Shown piece by piece: positions 25,383 through 38,900 of a stretch of DNA of 64,000 bases. Source of the DNA: Brachionus manjavacas (taxonomy: Eukaryota; Rotifera; Eurotatoria; Ploima; Brachionidae). Where the stretch lies: positions 310,001-374,000 of the forward strand of contig JAHQIY010000036.1 of assembly GCA_019054805.1 (NCBI GenBank). The letters run 5' to 3'. The stretch's first letter is position 1. Every line of letters begins with the position of its first letter. The position numbers and the translations under genes are program-made. A model generated the notes under the pieces. The model was given only the letters and a program-made list of their open reading frames with translations. It made no database searches and was not told where the DNA came from.

Positions 25383-26039
25383 ATGTCTAACCCAGAACAT
25401 GATCAAGATATCAAATATTTAAGAGATAATTTAACAGTATATCCAAATTTTCCAAAACCTGGCATTAATTTTAGGTAAATTTTCAATGTAAAATTTCAGA
25501 TAATTAAAATCTAATTATTAATTTCTTAGAGATACATTTTCACTTTTTCGAAATCAAACTACATTTAAGAAAGTTATTGATCTTTTTTCAGACCACATAT
25601 CTAAATTAGAAGTCGATGTTATTGTAGGTCTGGAATCCAGAGGCTTTATTTTAGGTGGTGGAATTTGTTACAATCTTGGCATACCATTTGTCCCAATTAG
25701 AAAAAAAGGAAAATTACCAGGAAAAGTAATTGAATACAAATACGAACTTGAATATGGCCAAGTAATTTATAATAAAAAAAATAATCATTTCATAAATTCT
25801 TGTAATGATAGGATGTTTTCGAAATCCAAGAATGTTCCATCAAGCCAAATCAAAAAGTTGTGATTGTTGATGATTTAATAGCTACAGGAGGCTCTTGTAT
25901 GGCAGCTATTGAGCTTTTAAAAAAAGTAAAAGCTCAAGTCATCGAATGTGTCATATTGGTAGAATTGACTGACTTAGATTGGAAGAAAAACGTGTCTGTT
26001 CCGACAACTTCATTTATTAAATTTGACTCATCATCTTAA
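25383..26039 (+). CDS. APRT: Adenine phosphoribosyltransferase
   Basis: Three exons, 25383..25474, 25530..25761, 25812..26039, 183 residues against about 180 in animals. Visible: the N-terminal YPNFPKPGINFRD hood segment, VDVIVGLESRGFILGG, PFVPIRKKGKLPG (flexible catalytic loop region), YELEYGQD, and the PRPP-binding motif VVIVDDLIATGGSCMAA. The enzyme transfers phosphoribose from PRPP to adenine to give AMP, the purine salvage step, in the cytoplasm. No active-site change is seen. Both introns are about 50-55 bp with GT-AG ends; the second contains a run of A. The start is the first ATG after A+T-rich leader; downstream Met would remove the conserved N-terminus. Confidence 0.95.
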
Positions 26040-26906
26040 TTAAAAGCCAAATTTTTTGATTTAAGATCTAAAAAACATTCGTTATTGATATATTGATTAA
26101 TAAAAAAAATTTAAATTAAAGTTTTTATTTTCAAATATGTCTTTAAATTTTTTTAAAAATTTGATCTGATTTAGAATTTTAAAATAGCCATCGATTTAAA
26201 AATAAATTAAGATTTGATCAAGTTCTATCAGAAAAAAACAAAATTAATTTTTAATTTTAAACGAACTAGTCAAAAGAATGTTAAAACAATCGCAAAAGAT
26301 TTAATAAAATGGATCACTTAATTTCAGTATTTGCAAATAATCTGCATTTAAATTTTCATACATTTTATGTGTGTTTATATTTTAGAAATATTTGCAGAGG
26401 TTGAAATTAGGTCGTACTTTGAATGTATCAGCTGAAAAAATCTACACAAACAACTTTTTTTCAAAAGCTGCTGAGTTTTTTATTTTTGTTCTTTTAAATA
26501 GATTAATATAATTTGTATAACAAGAATGCCTTAATAGAAAAAAATGTTTAAAAAATGAATAAGGTATTAAGCGTGTTACGATTATTGTCAAATTAAGATA
26601 ATTTTAAATTTGATTTATATCTACTGATAGAGAAAACTGACCAAAAATTAAATAAAATTTGATATCGCTTGATTTAAAAATTTCTTTTATTAATATCTAA
26701 GTCAGTGCACATGGTTGTTTTAAGCATGCAAAAATCTTGATTTTTAAAATTTTTCAATTAATCTTAATTGACTGAGTTTTTATAAATCTCTTTTTAAAAG
26801 ATGTTTTAACCTAAGTACATAGGAATTTACTTTAAATATTTCCATTCTTTTCCCTTGATATAATAAAACAAAATTTAATGATTTTTTTAAAATTTTATTA
26901 GACATA
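26040..26906. other. Intergenic spacer, nothing recognised
   Basis: About 870 bp between two plus-strand genes. It should contain the APRT 3' UTR and the promoter of the SET gene. No repeat or ORF of interest seen. Confidence 0.45.
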
Positions 26907-27840
26907 ATGGTTCTACCTGATCCGCCATATCATATTCAAAAGACTGTTCATAAAGGCTTTGGTCTATTCGCAAAAAGAAAAATATTTCGTGGAGAATTAA
27001 TAATTAGCGAACAACCGCTTTTTACCTACGATCGTAAACAGAACTATCTAACTCATCAGATAGAAGAAAAAATAAAGGCATTATCAATTGAAGATAAAAA
27101 TTTATTTGATTCATTATTTGACTGTTATTTTCCAAATTCTCCAACACCTATTGGTAATTTTCAAAATACTCACAAAAATTAATATCATCATTTTTATTAC
27201 AGGTATCGCAGAAACAAATTGCTTACCCTTGGGATCATTTTCAAATATTTATGGAATCTTTCCAACTATTTCAAGAATCAATCATTCATGCGTCCCAAAT
27301 GTTTATCATTCATGGAATTGTTTTAGAAAGTTTGAAACAGTTTATGCTTTAAAAGACATTGAGAAGAATGAAGAAATTGTAACATCATACATTGATTTAT
27401 ATGCTGACAGAGATACACGTCAAAATCAGCTAAAAAAATCATTCAGATTCATTTGTTGTTGTCAAATATGCAAAAATAATTCATCAAATATAAAAAAAAG
27501 TGATATTAGGCGCAAAGTGTTGTATCAATTAGATCAAGAAGTAGCTTTGTTTGCATTTAAAAATCCAGAAAAAGCCATTATCAAAGCCGAACAGCTATTA
27601 AAATATCTAAAAGATGAAGATATGTATTATTTAGCAAATTATGTTGGAAGAATTGCATATGATGTATTCCAAATTATGCTGACAAACATAAAAACAAACA
27701 AGAAACTGAGTGCTACTATTGGTATTTGGGCAAGATTGGTAATTGAAAACTTTCTTATTTGTTCTGGTAACTACGACGATTGCTACCTCAAAAATCACCT
27801 CGAGATATTTGAAAATAAATTTTCGTCTAATTCTTTTTAG
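26907..27840 (+). CDS. SET-domain protein, SMYD/SET5-like but without MYND finger
   Basis: Join 26907..27153 and 27203..27840 (49-bp intron, ATTG|GTAATT..TTACAG), 294 residues. SET landmarks in order: GFGLFAKRKIFRGELIISEQ (SET-N), PLGSFSNIYGIFPTISRINHSC with the NHSCVPN cofactor/substrate motif, YALKDIEKNEEIVTSYID, and a post-SET cysteine cluster FICCCQICKNN. In animal SMYD proteins a MYND zinc finger splits the SET domain; here the gap holds only about 40 residues without zinc ligands, as in fungal-type short SET proteins. The C-terminal 130 residues are helical. It likely methylates lysine on histone or other proteins; the substrate cannot be inferred. Confidence 0.85.
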
Positions 27841-28343
27841 ATTTTAAAAATTAAAGCTTATTCAAAGAAATACTAAATGTTAAATAAACTGATATATATT
27901 TCTAAATAACCTATTTATTCATCATACTAAAATATAACTTACAATCAATGAAAAAGAATAGAAAGAACAACTTATCTTAAAAAAACTAACCATTATTTAC
28001 TTATTGTGTTTTAAGACAGTTTTTAAAATTTCCATAAAAGATATAGAAAATGAATCGGCTTTTAAACTTTCGGTTTTTAGTCAAAAAGTTTTGTAATATA
28101 ATTAAATATGGTTTAGGTCACCTTAAAAAATCTTTTCAGAACACTAAGAAAAACATTTAAATTAAAAGCATCCTCGTCACTGTTCTTCTCACTTAAGTTT
28201 GGTTTTTTCCTATAAAAAAACTTCAAATATTTTATAAAAATTCTTTCAATTTAATTTTGCATATGTACACATATTTAGAATATAAAAAATTAAAATATTA
28301 CATTACTCCATCAATAATGATGGCCGCTCTTTCTCTGAAGACT
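27841..28343. other. Intergenic spacer
   Basis: A+T-rich sequence between the SET gene and the fold-back element; no gene or clear repeat seen. Confidence 0.4.
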
Positions 28344-28926
28344 AGTTTTTCATTATATACCCAATCTGTTAAAACTGGAGTAAATGGCTAAGTTGAAGAA
28401 ATCGATTTAAATATTTTTCCTTAAGAAAAATTTATTTATAGAAAATACTTATGTAGGAGCAATATTTCATTTAAGTCAAATGTGAGTCTCAAGAAATTAA
28501 TTCTAGTTTAAAAATTAAAATTATTTCCAAAATTCGTTACGGTAATGAAAAAAGCTTTAGTGCTTTTCGTATTCATTACAAACTTATTAATGTTTATTCC
28601 TATGAAAGATTATTCAATCAGTTTAAACTTTTTTGCGATAATTTATTTGCTTTGATTTCTTCTTTAAGTTTTAGTTAAGTCAAACTACATATTTTTCTCA
28701 AGAACTTAAAGGAGAATATTTATTTGGGTCCCAAAATAAATAGAAATAATTTCAATTTTTAAACTAGAATTGATTTCTTGAGACTCACATTTGACTTAAA
28801 TGAAATATTGCTCCTACCTAAGTATTTTCTATAAATAAATTTTTCTTAAGGAAAAATATTTAAATCGATTTCTTCAACTTAGCCATTTACTCCAGTTTTA
28901 ACAGATCTGGTATAGAATGAAAAACT
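28344..28926. repeat. Fold-back element with about 185-bp arms
   Basis: The left arm (about 28344-28528) and right arm (about 28743-28926) are near-identical inverted copies; shared blocks include TTAAAACTGGAGTAAATGGC, TTGAAGAAATCGATTTAAAT and GTGAGTCTCAAGAAAT. Only scattered differences are seen by eye. The spacer of about 214 bp has no coding frame. Such structure fits a fold-back transposon or large MITE; if transcribed it would form a long hairpin RNA. Confidence 0.8.
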
Positions 28927-29957
28927 GTAAATATTTCAAAAAAGACTTTTCCGACCAGATAATGGACAATGAGATTCTTTTAATGAAATTTCAAAAATTT
29001 GAGAATTTTGGATACAAAAATTCGACACCAAGTTTTAATAGTTTTAATTTACAAAGGCTTTTGAAAAACCTAAAAAGAGAAATCCATTTTATGTTTTGAA
29101 ATTTTTACAATTTGATTTTTGTTATAACTTTCACTCTATAGATGAATGGCACGATCACGGAGAAAGCCTTATCATTTTTATTATTTATTTGTTTATCTGT
29201 TCCACCCTAAGCTCCTTCATATTTAAAAAAAAAGAAAATAAATTAAAATAAAATAATAATAAAAATTTAAAATAAAATTAGTTAAAATATTATACAAAAG
29301 GAAATTAAAAAAGACAAATTGAAATAAATAATGACAGGTGATTCACATTTAAGTATTGAATAATTCAGCAAATAAAGAAGATATAATAAGATAGCAATTA
29401 CACAATGGAGTTAGATATTCGATATATCTTGAATCAAAACCATCTTGACAACAAATGGAACAGAATAACTTAGTTCTTCCACTCAATTTAAAAAGTCTTC
29501 AATTTACTTTTATTTTCTATTACTGACTTTAACTAATGAAAATTTTCTTCTTTTACATTTATTGCTTGTTTTGCTTTTTTTAAAAATTCTAAAATTTAGA
29601 GAATTAAATAAGAATGGAATTTATCTAGCAGAAATGTGCAATTTTTCTATTTAAATGCTAGGAATCCATGATTGAAAAAAAAAATGAAAAAAAATTATTT
29701 CTTTTACTTTTTTATTTTTGTGATTTTTTTTTTTAATTTTGTTATTAAAAACTCCATTTCAGTTTTAAAATTATTTATTGAAAGGAATTCAAAATATTTA
29801 GTCATTTGATGGCTTAGCATATCGTAAGAAATATTTGATTTGTTAATTTTATATGTTCATTTATATTTTTAATAGATGGTTGTTACGGCAACAGCCTAAG
29901 CTATTTTTAAAAAGATTTTTAGCTTAAAAAAGATTTTTTGAAATTGAAATACAAAAA
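28927..29957. other. Spacer with minus-strand LINE-like tail
   Basis: On the minus strand GAAGGAGCTTAGGGTGG then ACAGATAAACAAATAAATAA runs from about 29222 to 29175, a typical non-LTR 3' end. A diverged plus-strand copy is at 32464-32530. No coding body follows. The remainder is A/T-rich upstream sequence of the coiled-coil gene. Confidence 0.4.
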
Positions 29958-32900
29958 ATGACTGAATTTTCCTCAAATTCAAAAGATGGAAGTGAGAGCC
30001 AAAACTACATTGTTGATTTCCCTGAAACGTAATTTAAAACAATAAAGCACATTGTTAAATCATTATTTTTTATTAATAGACCAAATAGTCAATTAAGCCG
30101 TTCAAACAACAGATTAATCTTACCATCTATTCAGGATATCGCTTTTACAGGCAATTCTCGAATTAATGATGTTCTTGAACTGAACAAAACGCAACAAAAA
30201 ATAAAAAATCTGGAAATCCGATTGCGAGCAACCGAAGTTAGCAATAGATCTCTAATAGAGGAAGTAGTTCGCTTACAAAATGAAATGGTTAATTCGCTGC
30301 GCAATAATTTAGATACTTTGAATGAAGAAAAATCTGCTCGCCAACTCCTTGAAGCTAATCTTAAATATCAATATGATACTTTTATGAAAACAAATATAAG
30401 ATTAAAGCAAACTGAAGAACAACTCCACGATAATCGAATAACAATGCAGTCAATGATTAAATACACAAGAAATTTGGAGACTTCTTTAGTAGAATCACAA
30501 AAGGATTTGTTTTCTAGAAGAGATTTCCAGGGTAATAAATTAAATTTGAAAGAAATTTTAATTTTAGAAATTTTTATAATCTTAAAAATTATCAGTCAGA
30601 CATTGAAATCATTTAAATCGCTAAAATAAATTTAGATAGACGCTAATTATATAAATGAATTTATTCCATTAATTCTTTAGGAAAAAAAAATAATTAAAAA
30701 TTTTAATTGGTTTGAACCGATTTATGCTGAGTTTAAGTTTTATTTTTTTTTTTAAATCAAAATTTAAACAACACCTTTTATAAATCTGTGGCAATGTAAT
30801 GCAAACGAAATATCAAAGAATCAAAGAAAAATTTCCTAAAGAAACTGAAATTTTGATACTTAAACTAATGCATCCTATTTTAAATTATTCTTCTGAGTAA
30901 ATTCATAGAATTCTTACTATTGTTTTAGATAATGTGATTGATATTTTGTTAATAACGATTTTACAGTGATACGTTTGTGATCTTTTATTTACTCGAGGAG
31001 GTATTCCTTATAAATTTTAATTTAGAAATGATGATGATGAAATTAAACCAGATTAAGAAGTTCAAAATTTATCTTGGCAATTTAATTAAAGGCTTAAACT
31101 AAATAATTAACGAATGATGTTTAACATGTAATACCCAATTTTATTCCTTGTCTATTTTCTGGTAAATTATTTTATTTTTTATCAATCCAATTTCCTTGAT
31201 AAAATTTGTCATTTATCAGTTTTTTCAGAGTTTTAAGAAAAAAATTAAAAATTTTCATTAAAACTGTTTTTATATGACAAATTTTTCTCAAAAAATAAAT
31301 TTTTTAATAGATTTTGTCTTATTTTAATTTATAGGAAATATAAAGATTTCCCCAAAAAATTTAGAAGATGAAACAAACAATTTTTTATTTAACAGTCCAT
31401 TTTAAATAAAAAATTTAAATAAACATTTGCCTAAAAATAGATTATTTTTAATAAAATCTTACTATTTAAAAATCAAATGTGTGAAAATCTTAGCTAAAAA
31501 TAATTGGCGTGGGAAAATCTTAGATGAAGATAATAAGCGTGAGAAAATCTTAGATGAATATAATAATGAAAAAGGTGGAAAAGAGCATGTATTCTCTATA
31601 TTCGCTTGGATGTAGACCTAGACTAATGAACCCTATGATTGTATCATTTATGTATAAACAATATGCACAATCAATTTTTAGGTATCATCTTGATAATGTT
31701 TTTAACTGAAAAGAAATTATCCGAATGTGACACAAGACAAAATATTTTAATTAAACGAACTATTGGTTTAAGTAAGTATAGTCGTACAAGTAAGTATAGT
31801 CCTAACCCTAACCCTATGAAGCCCTCAAACTAGAGTCTATCAAACAGATTTACTACAAACATAAAATTTTTTTCTTAAAACAAATTATAAATAATAGCTT
31901 ATGCTGGAAAGTTTTTAATGAAATTAAAAAAGGAAATGAAGTTTATGACAGGGACAACACGTCCTTTTGTAAACAAATCAAAAGTGTTGAAGAAAAACTG
32001 TATATAAACTGTCTTGATTATGATCCAAATACGATGGTAGAACTAGTTAATTCCCTATTTAGATGTAATAACATGGGCTAAGTTGATTCTGTAAAATACT
32101 ATTTTTATCTAATACAAAAATTTATATTGAATAAAACTAATTATTTTTATTTGTACAATGAGCTAAATGCTTTATTAAAAGTGACTTAAATTTTTATATA
32201 AATACTTTTTTTTATATACAAATGAACCTTTTTTATTAAATGCCTATGAGGTGTATGTATTTTTTTTAAAATAATAATAATAAGCGTGGGAAAATATTAG
32301 CCGAAAATTTAAACATGAAAGAAAAAATATTCTCGCGCTTATCAAAACATATAGGGATAAAATTTAGCTTTTCTATCTATTCTATCTTTACTGAAACTTT
32401 AGATTATAAATTTTTCTTTCTTTTTTTTAAATTTAATTTTATTGAATTTTTTATTTAAAATTTTTAATCTGAAGGAGATTAAGCTCGGACAGATAAACAA
32501 ACAAAGAATAATAAAATATAATAAATAATATTAATTGAAAATTTCATTTATCTTTTATTATTATTGAAAAGTTTACTTTTTTTTTCATTGGGGACTTTTG
32601 ACCCATTCTTAGTAAACAATGAGATTTTTTTACTCAAGAATGAAGCTGAATGAAGGTTTAAGTAAAATATTTTATTGTAAAAGAATTTTTTTATTTTGAT
32701 TCATATTATATAAAAATACGTTTTATATTTTTTAAAGAAAATAGTATTAAAATTTACTAATTGGTTTAGATAGCGTTTTTCCTAATGAAAATAAACAAAA
32801 AATTTTAAAAAATTAAAAAATATTTAGAATTATTATATCTTATTATTATTTCTAATTATTTTTTTACAATTAAGAAAATTAACTAATTAAATAACTTTAA

Positions 32901-35900
32901 AATAAACTTAATGAAATTAAACATACAAATTTTTCCCAGAACCTTGATGCAAATATTCTATCAAAAATGTTTGTGCATTAAGTATTTTTATAAAATATTT
33001 CTTAAAATTGGAGATATATTAATTATTTTCATTTTTCGGCACATATAAAATAAACAAAAAGAATAATAAAAAATAAATAAAAGTAATATTAAATCATAGA
33101 AAAAAATAACTGAGGTGATATTTTTATAAGAAAAATAAAATAATAAACTTAAAATAATAATTTTTCACAAAAGAATTTTTAAAGAATCTGGAAAGAAACT
33201 AAAAAAAATCTCTAAAAACGTTTCGACTGGTAGAACAGATTAAATATTTTAAAGTAAATAAAGAGAAAATATAAAGATTTTTTTATTCACATTATTGGAT
33301 TATTTTTAACTCAATTTTTTCTTCATAATAGGTCAATTTATAATAGGAAAATTTTTTTAAAGTTTAACTTACACTTAAAAAAAATTTTCCTAAATTCTTC
33401 AAATTTAGCAGACCTAATTATTTGATGCAACTTTAAATGTTGCACTTAGTTGCATTTATGAATTTAGTTTAAACATTTAGAAAAAAAGTTATTCAATTTT
33501 TTTACATTTTTTTCTGTTCTTTTTATCATTTTCTACTGAATTTCACAAAACCTAACTGACAACAAGCCTGAAACTTGTGTAAGTGTTACACCGAGACCCT
33601 GTTTAATTTTTAAATATTATGAATTTTAATCGGATTAAAATAAATTATAATTCTGACAAGGTTACAAAATTCAAATAAACATTAAACAAAACAAAATTAA
33701 ACATTTAAATATAAAATATTTAAACATAAAACATTTAAAAATTCAACATTTCTTTCTAACAAAAAAAAGAAAATAAAGAAAAAAAGGAAAAATTTAATTA
33801 AAAAAAATGCAAAAAATCGTTCTCTTTCATCTTGGAATTTTAGAGAAAATGGAATTGCTTCTCGATTACTCATTTAAAGTGTTTTCCATCATACTGTATC
33901 AATTAAAAAATGATTCTAATTTTTTTTTAAATTTTAAGAACTAAAAAAGCCGGTTTATTCTTAAAATTTTTTAAAATATAATTGAATTTCATATCCTCAA
34001 ATTTCATTTTTCAATTTTTCATTATTAAAGTTTCTAAATCAACTTAATAATTTTAAAATATTATATTTCAATCTTACACATCTAATGAAATAAATTTTTG
34101 AAAGAAAAAAAAGGTTACCATAAAGGGGGTCATCTAGTTGTATTTATAAAAGACTTTTTCAATATAAAAAATCTTATCAAGGTTAAAAATTTTTTAAATA
34201 TAAGAATACTTTATCATTCAGTCCGAAAAAACTATTTAAATATCTTAAATGACTTTTAAACTTCAAAATACTCGGCGCCTTTATCTTTATCTAGCAATTG
34301 CTTTATTGACTTGAGTCTCCATTCTTTCAAGAATTTTCGAACTCGAATCGAAATTTCTTAAAAATTATATTAAAATTTTTTGAAATAATTTTTAGGTCAA
34401 AATAGTTTTTTTAATGAAAGAGTTTTTTTTTTTTAAATTGTTTATTTTTAAGAAGTTATTTGAAATGCATGTAGCATTTTTTTTAATTTAAATTTATTTT
34501 AGTGATAAAAAGAGTAATTTTTAATACTGAAAATATTGAAAGCTTTAAATTTGTCTAATTCTTATTTTCGTGCATAATTCAAAAATTTTCAGCTGACTAT
34601 TATCGAGACAACATAGAATAGTCTTTGTCCAAATATAACATTTATTACAACAAAGATATAAAATTAATTTTTTAAAAAAGAAGTCTCAGCTCTATTTAAC
34701 ATTACATATTTATATTTTTCTTTTGATATCTAGCGATTCGCTTGGAAGAACTTAAGAAACAGATTGACGATTTGCAATTTTCAAAAGAAAATTTGGAAAG
34801 ATATACAAATTCACTCCTAGACGAACTCAAAAATTTGAAAAACCAAGTAGATATTGGTTCTCTGAACTTTAATTCAATTAGAGGCGATCTTAAGTCCAAG
34901 ACCCAACGTCTCGAAGATGAAAATCGACAACAGGTAAGCTTTAATCTAACAATTTAAATAATAATTTCTTTTAAATAAGTCTTAAAATTTTTATTTAAAA
35001 CTATTGTATAATTACGTGAGTCTTTTTTGAAAACTAAGGAAATCAAAATACTTTCGATATGAAAATGTAAATAAGCTTAATATTTTTCAATAAAACTTTT
35101 CTTAAATCATTCTTAAAAAGAAAAATGAAACAATAACATTTTTCATTTCAAAGCTAACTGGTTTTTTATTTTACAAAATATAATTTTGATTTGGTTTAAT
35201 TCATCTGATAAAGTAATTCTGAGACAAAAAAATTACGAACTTAAATACAACGGATCAGCAGTTAATTCGTTGTATTAAGTTGAAGATAAGAGATTTTGAC
35301 TTCAAGTTAGTGTAGGAATGAATTTGCTGGAGTTTTTTTTTAGTAAAATAGAAAAATTTTATTAAAAAATAAATTGTCTGCGTGATGCAAAAATCAGAAC
35401 TCATTATCTTTTTTATTTATTTAGTTATCAAATGTATAAAAATTTAATCAAAATTAAATCAATAATTTTCATTCTTTAATGATTTTAAAAAATGAAATAA
35501 ATTATTTATCTAATATTCCTTATTATTTAATTATTTAATTATCCTTAGTTAGATATTATACAGAAGCACAAGAATACATTAACAACTACTGAAAATGAAG
35601 TGCAAATGATCAAATCAAGTCAGGAAAACAAGTAATTTCAAGAATTTTTACAATTTTTGATGTTAGTATTGTAAAGGCAAAGTTTGTGTCCCAACAAGAG
35701 TTTTAAATTTAAAAAATTAAAAATATTTTTTTCTGAATCTAATATAAATAGAATTTTTTTTGCAAATTTTAAAATAACCAGGAAGCAAATGGATCAAAAT
35801 AAATTCGAAAAAAATATAAATTAAGTCTACTTAACAAGTAAACCTTAATTCTTAAATAAATTAAATATGAATATTTACCCAAATAATCCAGAACTTGGTA

Positions 35901-38900
35901 ATTATACAGTTTAAAATAATTACGGCTTGAATGCTTTATTTAGGTTGGCATATTTCAAAAGTAATTGTAAATTAAGAATTGCAGAAAATTTTAAATAAAA
36001 TTGAAAAAAATGATTAAAAATCAATTTATTAGAATTGTTCTTTAAGCAGAACGGTTAAATCAAACACTGTTTGTTTTACCTTCCAACATTTACAAAAAAA
36101 TAAAGAATGGAAAATCCAAATATAAGCAGACGTCCAAATTAACTTTTAAAATTCTAATATCATTAAAATATTTAATTCTTGTAAATCTTTTGATATTGGC
36201 TTTTTGAATAAACTCAATTTGAATTCTCTATTTGTATATTGAATTGAATGAGTGTAAAAATAGACAACATTAAATCATGCTATGGCTTTTTGATTTTACC
36301 AAAATTACGTGATTTTAAGTAAATATTTGTAAAAACAATATTCATAGCATTACTGTTTTGTCATTATATGTTATAATTTTGAAAGTAATATTGATAGAAT
36401 TGCAAAAAATTACCACAAATTCTTTTAATTTACTTATTTGTATCAAAAAAAAACTCTAAAATACTCAGCTCAATTAGACGATCTGAACTTAATTTTAAAA
36501 ATTGGTCTCTAACAGTGCAATATTTAACTAACCCAAACAAATTTTTAAAGAACAGAAAAATTAAATAAATTTTCTAAAAATAAAAAAAATAAATTTTCTA
36601 AATTAATCAATTTAGAATACAAGAAATCAGAAATTTGAATAATGATTTAAAACAAAAATTAGATTATGAAACTGAACAAAGAAAATTCAATGATAATTCA
36701 ATAGTTTCAAAGTAATTTTAATACAGTATAATTTAATTGATGTCTTATGGTGCTGATGTAGAATGACTGATCTTTTTTCGAAAGTAGATGAAGAAAAATC
36801 AAAATCTGTCGATCTTAAACGAGATTTTGAAATTTTCAAAAAAGAAGCTAATTCTAGATTTGAAGATGAGTATAAACAAATCTTAACAACTTTTTCTACT
36901 ACAAAAGAAATTATTTGGTCCAATGCGTCAGAAAAAATTGAAAAAGTAAAGGATGAATTACAAAACCGATTAACTGAATTTCAAAAGGTAATAAATAATA
37001 AAATTTACTAGAATCAATTATTTCTTATAATATCTTCTCCCAAAAAACAATCATAAAGATTTTCTAATTTAAATACTTAGATCTCATATTTTAATGAAAT
37101 TAAAATAAATTTGAATTTTGAATATAAGAGTTTAATGGCTGAAAATCAAAAATTTGAAAAATACAAACAGAATTTTCATACTGAAATTGATTCGAAAATC
37201 GAAAAACTAAAGAGTTTTTTTGTTGAAGAATTAAATCATCAAGCCAATGAATTAAAGGTCTTTTATAGATTTAAAAAATTGTAGAAATTTTAATATTTTT
37301 CATTCAAGAATAACTATACAAAATTGAACGATATTGTCAATAAATTGAATGAAGGTATTACACTTATTGAACGCCAAAATGATGAACGTAATCGTAGATA
37401 TGAAAAGGTGTTAAATGCTGAAATAAATTCAAGGTATTTTTTTATTTAATATCAATCCATAGTTTGTTAAATTGTCTGTAAAGAAAATCTAAGAATGTCG
37501 AATTCAATGAAAAACTACATACTTACAATGAAAAATTTTCTGTTACAGTGCAATCTTTGCAATCAAGCTTTGAGAAATTAACAACAAAATTTTATAATAC
37601 TAAAGATCAAGTAAAATTTTGATTTTTTAACTTTTAAATTTATTCAGTTTTTAAAGTTTGATTTTAGTTTATAAATAGAGATGAATTCTTTTCAGCTGAG
37701 AAAAGAATAGATGATGTAAAAGCAGAAATTCTCCAGAATAATCTTAAATCATCATCTTTAAAAGAAAAGTTAGACCAGTTGGATACAAATTCACAAAATC
37801 AAACAATTAAAATTAAAGATCTAAATGATCAATTAAGTCAAATTGAGAATTCAAAATTGGTTCTTATTAATAATAGAATAGAAAAGCTTCCATCCAAAGA
37901 AGATTTTATAAATTTCAAAATTGAAAATGAACAAAAAGTAAATATACATTTATTATTGATTTTAATTATTAAAAAAATACAAACTTTATTCTTTTAAATA
38001 TCAAACCTCATAAAAAGTAAATTTTATATTTTAAATTTTAATAATTTTGAAAGTTAGAAAAAGAAATTCAAAGAATAATAAAACAAAATGATACCCAGTA
38101 TTCAGATATAAAAAAAAGTGCTGATGACAGATACGATCAATTGACAAGTCATTTAAATAGTTCGAACAATAGATTTCAGCAAAAAATAAATATGGTACGT
38201 TGGAAAAAAGTTCTAAACAAAATAATTTTAATTTCTCTTAAAAGAATGAAAAATTGATTAAAGATCAAATATCTTTACAAAACGAATATCAACAGAAATA
38301 TTTTAATATGGTATTTTAAAAATTTTTTCTAAATATAAATTCATGAAACTAAAAAAATGTTACCAAAAGATGCTTAAATTCTTTCAAAATATTAATTGTT
38401 TTCAAGTTTAAGGAAGAAACAAAAGCATTGATTTTAAGTAATGAAGAAAATAAAAAAGATGAGTGTGCATATATTGAAGAAAAATTGAAAAATACAATAG
38501 ATGTAAATGAAAAATTTTATGAATCAAGAATTAAAACGGTATGAATAAAAAATTTTATTTTAATAATAGTACAATTCAATTTGAAATTGCGCTACCTTGC
38601 TGGGTGAACTGTAATATAAATTAGCTGATGAATTCACTAATGAGCTTTCTTTACATTCTAAATAATGAATAAAAAAGTTTTTTAATCATATTTTCAAAAA
38701 ATTATTTTTTGTTGAATCATTGTTCCTATTATTTTTTGCTACAAATTCGAACCAATTCACTGAGTTATACAAATTTTTTATTTAAATTTCAATTCTGGTA
38801 TTAAACTGGCTCTTACGGTCGCTTATTAAGCTTCGGTAGCTTTGAAAGTTACAACCTTCTATATTCAGTAATTAGTTTTGTTTTATGCAATGTTTCAATT

